From Salibacter halophilus (GTDB taxonomy: Bacteria > Bacteroidota > Bacteroidia > Flavobacteriales_G > Salibacteraceae): a stretch of DNA of 44,653 nucleotides. Position numbers and translations under genes: made by a program. Every line of letters starts with the position of its first letter. Position 1 is the stretch's first letter. The stretch lies in NCBI RefSeq assembly GCF_008806325.1, contig NZ_WACR01000014.1:1-44653 (forward strand), in the 5' to 3' direction. The notes under the pieces are model-generated. The model was given only the letters and a program-made list of their open reading frames with translations. It did not search any database and was not told the origin of the DNA. Below, piece by piece: positions 8,715 to 18,313 of this stretch.

Positions 8715-9616
8715 TGCTTAAAATAGCCTGGAGTAAAATTTACAAGCATCCACTCCCTGAAAACCATCGCTTCCCGATGGAAAAATACGAACTCTTACCT
8801 CAACAACTTCTCTACGAAGGAACTGTGACAGAGGAGAACTTTTTCCAGCCTGAACCTCTTGATGAGTCTCTTATCTTGTCTACGCACGACAAGGAGTACT
8901 GGGACAAACTAAAAAACCTCAAATTATCGAGAAAGGAAGAACGAAAAACGGGATTCCCTCTGTCAAAAGAACTTGTTGACAGAGAATTAATCATTACTGA
9001 GGGTACGGTCAGAGCCGCAAAATACGCACTTGAAAATGGCGCGGCAATGAACATAGCGGGAGGCACGCATCATGCCTATACGAACAGAGGTGAAGGTTTT
9101 TGCTTACTCAATGATATAGCTGTTAGCTCAAATTATCTTCTCGGTCAGAACCTGGCCAATCAAATACTAGTGGTAGACCTCGATGTGCATCAGGGAAACG
9201 GCACAGCTCAAATATTCGAAAATGAAGACCGCGTATTTACATTCAGCATGCACGGTGAAAAGAACTATCCACTCAAGAAAGAACAATCTGATCTCGATAT
9301 CGAACTACCTGATAATACAGGCGATAAAGAGTATTTAGAAATACTTAGAAATAAATTACCTGAACTAATTGAAGCTGTGAATCCAGATTTCGTATTCTTT
9401 CAATCAGGTGTTGATGTACTGGCCGATGATAAATTAGGACGACTGGCTCTGACCATCAACGGTTGCAAGCAGAGAGATGAAATCGTTTTAGATACATGTT
9501 ATCAAAATAACCTTCCGGTTTGTATGTCGATGGGAGGTGGTTACAGCAAGCAACTCTCAAAAATTATTGAGGCCCATTCTAATACTTATCGCCTAGCTCA
9601 AAAAATATTTTTTTAA
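8714..9616 (+). CDS. Histone-deacetylase-like zinc amidohydrolase
   Basis: 300-aa bacterial member of the HDAC/AcuC/acetylpolyamine amidohydrolase superfamily, predicted to remove acyl groups from lysine or polyamine-type amides in the cytosol. Seen: His pair THH (118-120); Zn ligands in DLDVHQGNGT (Asp157, His159) and SGVD (Asp234); DKLGRL after it; and GGGY (274-277), whose Tyr is the usual transition-state residue. All key residues are present. Length fits the short single-domain bacterial class. The start ATG overlaps the preceding stop by 1 nt. The true substrate is unknown. The gene carries three GGTCAGADCC motifs within 450 bp, the highest local density in the window. Confidence 0.9.
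   Translation: MLKIAWSKIYKHPLPENHRFPMEKYELLPQQLLYEGTVTEENFFQPEPLDESLILSTHDKEYWDKLKNLKLSRKEERKTGFPLSKELVDRELIITEGTVRAAKYALENGAAMNIAGGTHHAYTNRGEGFCLLNDIAVSSNYLLGQNLANQILVVDLDVHQGNGTAQIFENEDRVFTFSMHGEKNYPLKKEQSDLDIELPDNTGDKEYLEILRNKLPELIEAVNPDFVFFQSGVDVLADDKLGRLALTINGCKQRDEIVLDTCYQNNLPVCMSMGGGYSKQLSKIIEAHSNTYRLAQKIFF
9007..9016 (+). repeat. GGTCAGADCC motif, copy 4
   Basis: GGTCAGAGCC, in the HDAC-like gene, encoding VRA. Confidence 0.8.
9143..9152 (+). repeat. GGTCAGADCC motif, copy 5
   Basis: GGTCAGAACC, in the HDAC-like gene, encoding GQN in a different reading frame from copy 4. Confidence 0.8.
9445..9454 (-). repeat. GGTCAGADCC motif, copy 6
   Basis: GGTCAGAGCC on the minus strand, in the HDAC-like gene, encoding ALT on the gene strand. 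Confidence 0.8.
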
Positions 9617-9679
9617 CAGCTATAGCTCCCTGTTGTAGCGTAAAGTGTTTACTGTTAAAAAGAAACGATAACCCTTTTA

Positions 9680-9712
9680 TTTGACATGCGTCTTTTTTTA
9701 TTCCTATATTTA
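9680..9712 (+). promoter_or_regulatory. Candidate promoter of the three-gene T9SS operon
   Basis: TTTG (9680-9683), 21 nt, then TATATTTA (9705-9712), one base off TAnnTTTG. It leaves a leader of about 90 nt that holds the stem-loop at 9735-9784. Confidence 0.45.
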
Positions 9713-9734
9713 CACTGTTAGTTTATTCGATCGA

Positions 9735-9784
9735 GTCAGGAGTAGCGTGAAATTTCCTCCAGTCTTATGGAGGTTTCTACTGAC
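9735..9784 (+). promoter_or_regulatory. Structured 5' leader, long bulged stem-loop
   Basis: GTCAG pairs with CTGAC, then TA with TA, GAAA with TTTC and CCTCCA with TGGAGG, around a 6-nt loop, with bulges mostly on the 5' side. It ends 24 nt before the first ATG of the operon. There is no T-tract, so it is more likely an mRNA-stability or translation-control element than a terminator. Confidence 0.4.
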
Positions 9785-9808
9785 TTTTAAACTATTAATA
9801 CTTATATT

Positions 9809-12259
9809 ATGAAAAAGTTCACGTTACTCACAATCAGTATTTTATTAAGCTCATCATTTCTTTTTTCTCAGTCATTATGGAAGCACCGTTCAGGACCAAA
9901 TTTCCTTCCTAATGATACAGTGTTGTCTATCGACTCCAAAGGAGACACACTAATGTTAGGTACTATCGATGGTCTTATCATAAAAACTCCCCAACAACAG
10001 ACTCTCCTCACAACTGCCGATGGACTAGCTTCTGACACCATAGATAAAATTGAAGTTGCTGATGACGGAAGATTCATTGCATATCATTTTGGATCATCAC
10101 TCATCTCATATTATGATGGTACGAGCTTTAGTGTTATAGAAACTGAAAACTCATTTTCAGGTCCAGCTTTTGATTTAGAAAGTGATGCCGATAATGTTTT
10201 TTATGTTTCTTCTTTTAATGAATTATTCAAATTGTCAGGAGATTCGCTTATATCTGTAGGCCCAGCTTTCTATACTTTTAGAGGGATAAACTCTTTAGCA
10301 AGGGGAGGAGATAATGTATACAGCTTTTACAATGATACCCTATTTGAGTATAAAAATGGAAGTTTAATAAGTCAATATACAAAACAGGGAATTGAAAAAC
10401 TGGATGATGGAGATAGGGTTTTAGTTCAAACGACTGTTGGAATAGATGATGACTTTTACAGGTTTGACTCCCAAAATGGTTTTGTGGATATAGACCCAAA
10501 TGACAATTATTCTATAGGAACTCAGTATCAAACTATCATCTATTCAGATTCATCAATTGTTTTAGTTGAAAGAGGTGGTGCTTTGGAGCAGTTAGATGAT
10601 TCCCAAAAAACTCTTTCATCCTTGAATACTGGTACGCTGGTATCTCCATCAAATATGACTAAATGGCTAGATCAATACATAATTATAAGTAGTGAAAACG
10701 GATATTTAGAAAGCTATGATGAAAGGTTGACTTTAGAAGAGGAAAAAATAAGTTCTATTAACAATATGAACTTAAGACTAAATCCTAATGGTAGTATGGG
10801 TGCAATAAGTGATTATAGAAATGGGTATGATCAATTTAAAGGTAAGGCAGTTTTTTATAGTGCCACTAACTGGATGTCTGGAGAAGTTAGTTCTACTCAA
10901 TCTATTCGGTTTGCAGGTGATTTGCATCCTGGGCTTGACGAAGGGCAGAACATTGAGTCAATGCGGACTAACTCAGGACCTTATTCAAATAATTATGATG
11001 TATTTAAAAACCATAAAGCGTGGAAGGTAACTAGTGCTCAAATCGATAGCCATATTGTAAATTATTCAGATCCAGGGTATGTAATACCGGCCGGTATAAA
11101 TAGCTGGCCAGCTCACGGAGCAGTCGCAAGAGGACAGGCAACCTGTATGGCTCCTTTTGTTGATGTTAATCAAAATGGTATTTACGAACCTGAACAGGGA
11201 GAGTATCCTCAAATAAGAGGGGATGAAGCGCTGTATGCAGTTTTTAATGATAATTATCTACGAAGTACTATAGGCGAGCAACCAATGGGAGTTGAAGGAC
11301 ATGTAATGTTGTACAGTTATGAGTCTAACGATCCTGAGTTGAATAATACTGTATTTCTCAATTACAGGATTGTAAACAGAGGGGCTAAGGATTATGTTAA
11401 TTTTAGATTTGGTCACAATATGGACTCAAATTTAGGAAGCGCAGCTGATGATTATACTGGTTGTGATACTAACAATAACTTCTTTTATTTCTACAATGGA
11501 GACAATTATGATGAAGGAATTTACGGATTTGATAGTTTACCAGCTGCATATGGTGTTGCCTACTTAAATCATAATTTAACCTCTTACAGGAGTTATTCTT
11601 TCGGTACTAACTGGAGGGGAGCCCCTTTTAATGCGGTAGAATATCACCATCTATTAAATGGACGCTATAAAAATGGCCAGGAACCTGAAGATTTACAGGG
11701 TCAGCCAACTTCGTTTATGTATTCAGGAGATCCGGTTACGAATACAGGCTGGACAGAATTGAATCAAGGTAATTCTCCATCTACTAAAAGAGGTGTGGGA
11801 GCCATTTCAATACCTCAATTCAACAGCGGTGATACTGTAGAAATCGACATGGCATTGACTTTAGCTGAAAATGATGGAACTGTAGATAACTTTGAAGTGG
11901 TTGGAGATTTGCGTTCTCAGGTTCAGGATATTCAGCAGTGGTACAACAACCAACAATTTGATCCCTGGGAGTATGATTGCAATGCCTACAACTCAGTCCC
12001 TGATCACGATCTGACCGAAAACAGCTCATTTAAATTGTATCCTAATCCAACTGAGAGCAGGATTAATATTGAATTCCAGGAAGAGTTATCTCAGCCAGCA
12101 CGTATAGAAATATACAATGCAGTTGGAGCCCTGGTCAGATCCGAATATCGAACAGGTAAAAGAGTTCAGGTTCAATTAAGTTCATTAAATTCGGGGTATT
12201 ATTTAATTCGAGTTAAAACGGAATCAATAGTAGAATCAAAACCCCTAATCGTAAGATGA
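9809..12259 (+). CDS. Large T9SS-secreted protein, first of three tandem paralogues
   Basis: 816 aa, predicted to be secreted. Signal peptide 1-20 (LLSSSFLFSQ). Residues about 22-340 hold repeated short strands (GDTLMLGTIDGLIIKT, TTADGLASDT) that resemble the two-component-regulator beta-propeller repeats. The middle region contains the family's most conserved block, SWPAHG (from 432), then APFVDVNQNGIYEPEQGEYPQIRGDEALYAVFND, where DVNQNG looks like a calcium-binding loop. The C-terminus is a type A sorting domain (FKLYPNPTES near 740 to 816). I recognise the architecture from other Bacteroidota, but no function is established. The last four bases overlap the next start (ATGA), so the three paralogues form one translationally coupled operon. 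Confidence 0.85.
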   Translation: MKKFTLLTISILLSSSFLFSQSLWKHRSGPNFLPNDTVLSIDSKGDTLMLGTIDGLIIKTPQQQTLLTTADGLASDTIDKIEVADDGRFIAYHFGSSLISYYDGTSFSVIETENSFSGPAFDLESDADNVFYVSSFNELFKLSGDSLISVGPAFYTFRGINSLARGGDNVYSFYNDTLFEYKNGSLISQYTKQGIEKLDDGDRVLVQTTVGIDDDFYRFDSQNGFVDIDPNDNYSIGTQYQTIIYSDSSIVLVERGGALEQLDDSQKTLSSLNTGTLVSPSNMTKWLDQYIIISSENGYLESYDERLTLEEEKISSINNMNLRLNPNGSMGAISDYRNGYDQFKGKAVFYSATNWMSGEVSSTQSIRFAGDLHPGLDEGQNIESMRTNSGPYSNNYDVFKNHKAWKVTSAQIDSHIVNYSDPGYVIPAGINSWPAHGAVARGQATCMAPFVDVNQNGIYEPEQGEYPQIRGDEALYAVFNDNYLRSTIGEQPMGVEGHVMLYSYESNDPELNNTVFLNYRIVNRGAKDYVNFRFGHNMDSNLGSAADDYTGCDTNNNFFYFYNGDNYDEGIYGFDSLPAAYGVAYLNHNLTSYRSYSFGTNWRGAPFNAVEYHHLLNGRYKNGQEPEDLQGQPTSFMYSGDPVTNTGWTELNQGNSPSTKRGVGAISIPQFNSGDTVEIDMALTLAENDGTVDNFEVVGDLRSQVQDIQQWYNNQQFDPWEYDCNAYNSVPDHDLTENSSFKLYPNPTESRINIEFQEELSQPARIEIYNAVGALVRSEYRTGKRVQVQLSSLNSGYYLIRVKTESIVESKPLIVR
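12133..12142 (+). repeat. GGTCAGADCC motif, copy 7
   Basis: GGTCAGATCC, in the sorting-domain region of the first tandem paralogue, encoding VRS. It is the only exact copy in the 7.5-kb operon. The aligned site in the third paralogue (near 17190) reads GGTTAGATCA. Confidence 0.75.
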
Positions 12260-14796
12260 TCAAGCAACTTGTAACTATAATCGGATTGTTTTTTTGTGTA
12301 ACTTCTATAATAGCTCAAAGCGGATGGAGGGTTTATCAGGCGCCCAATGATTTACCCGATTCCACTGTTGTTCAATACTCTGTCCAGGGAGATAGCCTTA
12401 TTATTACAGATGAATTGGGGTTTTATGTGCAAACAAGAGATACACGAGAGTTTTTCAATAGTAATGATGGGTATAAAAATGAATCCTTCAAGAGAGTTAC
12501 AGCTAACACCAATAATGAATTATGTGTTCTGTATGACCATGCTGATTCTCTCCACATTTATGAGAATCATCAATTAAAAAGAAAAGTAGCAATTGGTGGC
12601 TGGTGGAGTAAATGTACTGATGATAATATCACAATAGTTCCGGGTCTCGATGGCTATTTCTATGCCAATTGTGACGGCTATGTTTACGTTCCAAATGGTG
12701 ATGTCCTTGACTTAATATCTGGTAGCCGCAGAATGAGAAATATGATACAGGGACCTGATAACTCAGTTTATGCTATCAAAAATGATGATTCAGTATTTTA
12801 CAAGATTCGTAATGGGAATATTATTGACACAACAGAAGTGCCAGATAGTCTAGTGAATAATAGAATATACTATTGGACTTCTAATAATGAGCAAATTATC
12901 TTTCAAAGTCGGTTCAATCATCTTTATTCTTTTAAACCAGGGGCTAACCCTGAAATATCTATATCTAGAAAAACTGATAAAGGAATATACAGGTTTGCTA
13001 TAGATGATCAAAATAGAATTTGGTTTACCGATGATTTTATAATCAATAGGTTGTCACTGGCAGATACATCAAAAGAAGTAGAGCAAATATCAGGGTTTAA
13101 AATGTCTCATAACTTAAGTAATACACTCTTTACAAAATCATTTGGAGATGAAGTTTTAGCTGTGTTTGATGGTGGTTATATGACAGCAACAACTGATGTT
13201 AAGTTTCATGCGATGGATTACTTAACCCTAAATGATTTTAATATTCCCGTTTACCCTGAAGGGTCTTTTGGAACAAGCTATTATTTACCTGATGATTTCA
13301 GAAAAATCACTTACAAAGATAAGAGCATTCTGTATTCAGATAAATTATGGGTCTCGGGCGAGAGTAGGTCTACAGGTATTGATTACTTTTCAGGTTCTGA
13401 TGTTATAGGGTATAACTACAACAATGATGATTATTTTATCGGGTTTAACCCGGGGCCAAATCAAACAGACTTAAATCACTATAGAAATTACAGAACTTTC
13501 AAAGTGACCAGAGCTCAAATTGATGATCATATTGCCAATTATAATTCATCATCTTATGAAGCTCCTGAGGATATAGTTGAATGGCCTGCACATGGCAATC
13601 CAAATGCAGGTGAGTCAACCTGTATAGCTCCGTTTATTGATGTGAACAATGATGAAATTTATGATCCAAATGATGGTGATTATCCGCAGATTAGAGGTGA
13701 TGAAGCTGTTTATACGGTGTTTAATGATTTGAGATATTCTCCTATGCGACCAATAGATCCGGTTGGGATTGAAGGTCACTTAATGATATACGGTTATGAC
13801 AATCCAGACCCAGTTCTGTCAAACACGTTTTTTGTTAACTATCGACTGATAAATATTGGTTTTAATAGTTATGAAAATTTATTGACAGGGATTAATAATA
13901 GAAGTGGAGTTGGAGCTTTTACAGATGATTTTATCGGTTGCGATACATTGAACAACTTCTATTATTATTACAACAATGATGATTTTGATGATACAGCCCT
14001 TGATCAGTTAGGTTTTGGAAGTAATCCACCAGCATTAGGTATAATACCATTAAACAAGAAACTTAACTCATTTGTAAGTTGGGATGGAATTGCTAACACT
14101 CAAACAGAATTACCTTACAATAAAGAGTTTTCAGTAAACTTTTTAAAAGGGAAGAAAAATCATGGAGCTGCCTTCTATGCTAATAGCTACAGAGCAGTAA
14201 ACCCAAGTCAGGCTTACGGAGATACTACTAAATTTATTTTCACTGGAGACCCCGTTCAAGATACAGGGTGGACTCATTATCGCGATAGTACTTTTACTTT
14301 CATGAATAACTCATATCCTCTTTCTTATGGGAGTGTAGGCGGAATCAACCACGGAGATTTCAACCCCGGAGATACAGTTGAAATCGATTACGCAATTACA
14401 ATTGCCGAGAATACTGGAAATACGCTTTACAGTGAAGTCGCGGATTTGCGTTCTCAGGTTCTGGATATTCAAAACTGGTACAATAATTATCAGTTTGATG
14501 ACTGGAAACACAGTTGTATGCTTGTTAATTCTACTATTCCAGGTAGATCAATCGATGATGAATCAGCATTTAAAGTCTACCCTAATCCTAATGCAGGGGT
14601 TTTTACCTTAGAAATCAAATCATTAAAAAGAGAGGCTAGTTTTCAATTATTTAATTCTTTGGGAACGTTAATTAAGGATGGAGCTATAGGAAATATAAGA
14701 ACAGACTTCAATTTCAGCTCACTTTCTTCTGGTGTTTATCTTCTTAAGGTAGATAACGGTTCTCAATCATCTACACAACCTATTCTAATCAAATGA
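12256..14796 (+). CDS. Large T9SS-secreted protein, second of three tandem paralogues
   Basis: 846 aa, the same plan as its neighbours: signal peptide (1-21, ending IIAQ); a propeller-like N-terminal half with Asp-Asn-rich strands; the block WPAHG at 443, followed by APFIDVNNDEIYDPNDGDYPQIRGDEAVYTVFND, in which the loop reads DVNNDE rather than DVNQNG; and a type A sorting domain (AFKVYPNPNAG near 771 to 846). The segment just before its sorting domain is unlike that of the first and third copies (see the 50-nt patch). The ATG overlaps the preceding stop by 4 nt and the next gene begins 1 nt after its TGA. Probably co-secreted with the other two; function unknown. Confidence 0.85.
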   Translation: MIKQLVTIIGLFFCVTSIIAQSGWRVYQAPNDLPDSTVVQYSVQGDSLIITDELGFYVQTRDTREFFNSNDGYKNESFKRVTANTNNELCVLYDHADSLHIYENHQLKRKVAIGGWWSKCTDDNITIVPGLDGYFYANCDGYVYVPNGDVLDLISGSRRMRNMIQGPDNSVYAIKNDDSVFYKIRNGNIIDTTEVPDSLVNNRIYYWTSNNEQIIFQSRFNHLYSFKPGANPEISISRKTDKGIYRFAIDDQNRIWFTDDFIINRLSLADTSKEVEQISGFKMSHNLSNTLFTKSFGDEVLAVFDGGYMTATTDVKFHAMDYLTLNDFNIPVYPEGSFGTSYYLPDDFRKITYKDKSILYSDKLWVSGESRSTGIDYFSGSDVIGYNYNNDDYFIGFNPGPNQTDLNHYRNYRTFKVTRAQIDDHIANYNSSSYEAPEDIVEWPAHGNPNAGESTCIAPFIDVNNDEIYDPNDGDYPQIRGDEAVYTVFNDLRYSPMRPIDPVGIEGHLMIYGYDNPDPVLSNTFFVNYRLINIGFNSYENLLTGINNRSGVGAFTDDFIGCDTLNNFYYYYNNDDFDDTALDQLGFGSNPPALGIIPLNKKLNSFVSWDGIANTQTELPYNKEFSVNFLKGKKNHGAAFYANSYRAVNPSQAYGDTTKFIFTGDPVQDTGWTHYRDSTFTFMNNSYPLSYGSVGGINHGDFNPGDTVEIDYAITIAENTGNTLYSEVADLRSQVLDIQNWYNNYQFDDWKHSCMLVNSTIPGRSIDDESAFKVYPNPNAGVFTLEIKSLKREASFQLFNSLGTLIKDGAIGNIRTDFNFSSLSSGVYLLKVDNGSQSSTQPILIK

Positions 14797-14797
14797 T

Positions 14798-17317
14798 ATG
14801 CGCTTTATAATCATACTTACATTCATACTATCTTCTGTAATACTCACTGCTCAAAATGGCTGGAGAGTTTTTGAATATCCTGATGAAATGCCTGGAGACA
14901 TAGTAAGAGACTTTTCAATTTGTGGAGATAGCCTTTTAATAGCAACTAATCAAGGTTTTATTATTCAAACTCCCAACAATCGGGAATTTTATGATACAGC
15001 AGATGGACTCAAACAGAATTACATAAATCAGATATGTGCTAAAAGAGATGGAGATATAGCTCTTATTTATAACAGTTTGGACTCTATTTATATTTTAAAG
15101 CCAAATGGAGATCAAATTGGAGTTGCCTTTAAAAACAAATGCCTATCCAATTACGCATATTTTTCCCTTGATGACCGGGATAATATTTATGTGAACTGTA
15201 AAAATGGAGTTTATCTATTGAATGAAGATGGCCTTGAGTTAGTATTCAATGAAGGAAATCTATATTCCTATTCATCAGGTCCTGATGATGCTATTTGGGG
15301 GTTTGAAGATAAAAAACTGTACAAATACAAAAATGGTGAGCAAGATGTTATTATTGGCGTGAATGATGGTTCAACGAGTAAGATTAGAAGAATAGCTGTC
15401 AATAAAAATAGAGTTGTATATACAAATGATAAAGGTGAACTTCATTCATATACACCAAATAATGGGTTTGAGTACATACGCGATGGGTTTTCAATTATAT
15501 CTAACATATTCCTTGATTCAAAAGACAGGGTCTGGTACATTAAGTTTGGAACCAGTCAAAATCCGGCTGAACCCAAATTAACTTTCTTTGATATAAAGAA
15601 TCCTTCAACAGAACAATCAATTTCAAAATATCAAATGGATTTGGACTACTATCATAATGAATCCATGTTTGAATGGAGAAACCAAATAGTTAGAAGTATT
15701 AGAGGAGGCTATATGATGGCCAACCTCGACTCAGAATTTGAAACCATAAAGAAATACGATCTCGGTGATTTTTCAGTACCGGTATTACCAGATGGCACCA
15801 TAGGTACAATGTCTCGCAATGAACAAGGCAATCAACATTTTTATAAAAATGGCGGATTACCATACAATTTATCAATTGCAGCAAAAGGTACCAACACTGC
15901 AAATCAGCAAGAACTCGTTTCAGGAGGGTTTGGCTCTGAGGTACGACTACGTCTTGATAGTACAAATTTTAAATCTGGCGCTTTTCAAAATGATTCAAAC
16001 TCCAAAAGAAATTTCATCACCTGGAAGGTGACACGTGCTCAAATTGAAGATCACATTCAGAACCACAATAGTGCAGGTTACGAAACACCAACAGATATAG
16101 AAAGTTGGCCAGCACACGGATTGGTTAACGAAGGTGAGTCGCAATGTTTAGCTCCATTCATTGATGTTGATAATAATGGAATCTATGAGCCGGATAAGGG
16201 AGATTATCCTCAAATAAGAGGAGATCAGGCTGTTTACACAATATTCAATGATCTTAGAAAGTCAAATCAAAGACCCATTGACCCTGTTGGTTTGGAGTGT
16301 CACCTCATGATTTATGGATACGACTCAGTGAATAACGCTGCTTTATCAAATACTTATTTCATTTCATACACAATTGTCAACATAGGAAATAACACTTATG
16401 AAGATTTCAAAACGAGTCAGTTTATAGATGGCGGAATTGGTGGTTTCAATGATGACTTAATGGGAGTTGATACAGTTGATCAGTATATCTACTCTGTCAA
16501 TCATGACGATTTTGATGAAGGGCAGGATTTTTCAGATGGATTTGGTCAAAATCCACCGGCTACTGCACTGGTTTCTTTAAGTCATGATTATACCTCGTTT
16601 ACTGTTACAGATGGAGATACAGCATCAAAATTGAGCTACCCATACAATCCACAAGAAAAAGCTAACTACATGGACGGGTATAAAGCTAATCGAAGCTCAT
16701 ATTTTACCAATAGCTTTAGGGCAACGAATGCTTCTCAGGCATCTGGGGTACCAACAAAATTTGTCTTTAGTGGAAGTCCGTATCTGAGTAACGGCTGGAC
16801 GCCCATTTCTGACGTAACCATATCAAATGAAAACCATTTGCGTCATAATGCCGGAATTGCATCATCTTATCATGGTACATTTAAACCGGGAGATACAATC
16901 TACAAGGATTTTGCATTTACAGTTGCTGAAAACTCTTCAACGGGATTATATCACGAAATGAATGATCTCGATAATCAGGTACAAACGATTAAACAATGGT
17001 TCACACAAAAACAATTTGAAAGCTGGAAGAGAGGATGCATCGCCTATAACTCTGTCCCTGATCGCGATCTGACCGAAAACAGCTCGTTTAAATTGTATCC
17101 TAATCCGGCTGAGAACTATGTGAAGGTTGAATTTAGTGTTGACCAAAAGAGTACTTCTCGAGTTGAGGTTTTCAATACACTTGGAGCAATGGTTAGATCA
17201 CAAAAAGTTAGCGATAACCGCGAAATAATTCAGCTCGATAATATGCCAGCCGGAATCTACCTCATTCGCGTTTCAGGAAGTGAAGTAAATGAAACAAAAA
17301 GGTTGATTGTAAATTGA
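14798..17317 (+). CDS. Large T9SS-secreted protein, third of three tandem paralogues
   Basis: 839 aa. Signal peptide 1-18 (SSVILTAQ); propeller-like N-terminal half; WPAHG at 437, followed by APFIDVDNNGIYEPDKGDYPQIRGDQAVYTIFND with a canonical D-x-D-x-N-G loop; type A sorting domain from about 762 to the end. It starts 1 nt after the second paralogue's stop. The linker before the sorting domain is almost identical at DNA level to that of the first paralogue, although the rest has diverged, which suggests gene conversion. It converges on hldD with only 10 nt between the two stops and no visible terminator. Confidence 0.85.
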   Translation: MRFIIILTFILSSVILTAQNGWRVFEYPDEMPGDIVRDFSICGDSLLIATNQGFIIQTPNNREFYDTADGLKQNYINQICAKRDGDIALIYNSLDSIYILKPNGDQIGVAFKNKCLSNYAYFSLDDRDNIYVNCKNGVYLLNEDGLELVFNEGNLYSYSSGPDDAIWGFEDKKLYKYKNGEQDVIIGVNDGSTSKIRRIAVNKNRVVYTNDKGELHSYTPNNGFEYIRDGFSIISNIFLDSKDRVWYIKFGTSQNPAEPKLTFFDIKNPSTEQSISKYQMDLDYYHNESMFEWRNQIVRSIRGGYMMANLDSEFETIKKYDLGDFSVPVLPDGTIGTMSRNEQGNQHFYKNGGLPYNLSIAAKGTNTANQQELVSGGFGSEVRLRLDSTNFKSGAFQNDSNSKRNFITWKVTRAQIEDHIQNHNSAGYETPTDIESWPAHGLVNEGESQCLAPFIDVDNNGIYEPDKGDYPQIRGDQAVYTIFNDLRKSNQRPIDPVGLECHLMIYGYDSVNNAALSNTYFISYTIVNIGNNTYEDFKTSQFIDGGIGGFNDDLMGVDTVDQYIYSVNHDDFDEGQDFSDGFGQNPPATALVSLSHDYTSFTVTDGDTASKLSYPYNPQEKANYMDGYKANRSSYFTNSFRATNASQASGVPTKFVFSGSPYLSNGWTPISDVTISNENHLRHNAGIASSYHGTFKPGDTIYKDFAFTVAENSSTGLYHEMNDLDNQVQTIKQWFTQKQFESWKRGCIAYNSVPDRDLTENSSFKLYPNPAENYVKVEFSVDQKSTSRVEVFNTLGAMVRSQKVSDNREIIQLDNMPAGIYLIRVSGSEVNETKRLIVN

Positions 17318-17327
17318 TATTGATTGA

Positions 17328-18293
17328 CTAAAAGTATTTACCCGGAATCAAATAGTTTTTGACATAATCTTCAATCCCTTCCTCCAATGTGTGGAAGGGT
17401 TTGTCGTAACCTTTCTTGCGAGTCTTTTCCATCTTTGCTTCAGTGAAGTACTGGTATTTATCGCGAATATCTTCAGGAGTTGGGATGAATGAAATATCAG
17501 GCTCTTTGTCCATCGCTTTAAAAGTGTTGGCAGCGAGATCGTAGAAAGTACGAGCTTTTCCTGACCCCAGGTTGTAAATCCCGCTCTTGATGCGGTTCTC
17601 CATGTGGAAAATGAGAACATCTGCTACATCTTTCACATACACAAAATCGCGTTTTTGCTCGCCATCTTTAAAATCGGGGTTGTGAGACTTGAAAAGCTTC
17701 ATTTTTCCCGTTTTCTGGATCTGATTGAAAGTGTGCCAAACAACTGAGGCCATACGGCTTTTGTGGTATTCATTGGGTCCGTAAACATTGAAAAACTTAA
17801 TCCCTATCCAGTATGGAGGCCTTTTGTCTTGTTTCAGAACCCATTTATCAAAATCGTTTTTCGATTCACCGTAAGGATTGAGAGGCTCTAGTTTTTCAGC
17901 TAACTCATCCTTGTCTTCATAACCGTGTTCTCCTAGACCGTATGTTGCAGCGCTACTGGCGTAAACGAGCGGAATTCCATACTCAATGCATTTTTCCCAA
18001 ACCATCTTTGAATAGTTCACATTCAAATGGTCAAAAATGCTTTTGTCAAATTCAGCCGTGTCAGTTCTGGCGCCCAGGTGAAAGATAAATTCAACGTGTT
18101 CTCCATTGCGCTTGAGCCAGTTGTCAAAATTCTCGCGATCAACACGAGCTGTTATCGACTTGTTTTCGAGGTTTTTGTTCTTTTCATCGTTCGAAAAATC
18201 ATCGACTACAACGATGTTTTTGTATCCCTGCTCATTGAGTCGGCCAACTAATACGCTGGCAATAAATCCTGCGGCACCTGTAACTACGATCAT
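17328..18293 (-). CDS. hldD: ADP-L-glycero-D-manno-heptose 6-epimerase
   Basis: 321-aa extended short-chain dehydrogenase that epimerises ADP-D-glycero-D-manno-heptose, the last step in making the LPS core heptose donor. Seen: TGAAGFIA (5-12) nucleotide-binding loop, GARTDT (75-80), SSAATYG (113-119), the YxxxK catalytic pair (Tyr141, Lys145), NVYGPNEYHKSRMASVV (169-185) and DGEQKRDFVYV, all hallmarks of HldD. The third glycine of the usual TGxxGFIG loop is Ala here. Other heptose genes (hldE, gmhA, gmhB) are not in the window. A TAnnTTTG box at 18314-18321 is well placed for its promoter. Confidence 0.9.
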   Translation of the reverse strand: MIVVTGAAGFIASVLVGRLNEQGYKNIVVVDDFSNDEKNKNLENKSITARVDRENFDNWLKRNGEHVEFIFHLGARTDTAEFDKSIFDHLNVNYSKMVWEKCIEYGIPLVYASSAATYGLGEHGYEDKDELAEKLEPLNPYGESKNDFDKWVLKQDKRPPYWIGIKFFNVYGPNEYHKSRMASVVWHTFNQIQKTGKMKLFKSHNPDFKDGEQKRDFVYVKDVADVLIFHMENRIKSGIYNLGSGKARTFYDLAANTFKAMDKEPDISFIPTPEDIRDKYQYFTEAKMEKTRKKGYDKPFHTLEEGIEDYVKNYLIPGKYF

Positions 18294-18313
18294 GGAGTAT
18301 GAATTTTATCCAA

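Noticed and set aside
9617-9679. Terminator after the HDAC-like gene
   Set aside because: Only a short AGCTATAGCT-like palindrome is present, with no stable stem or T-tract.
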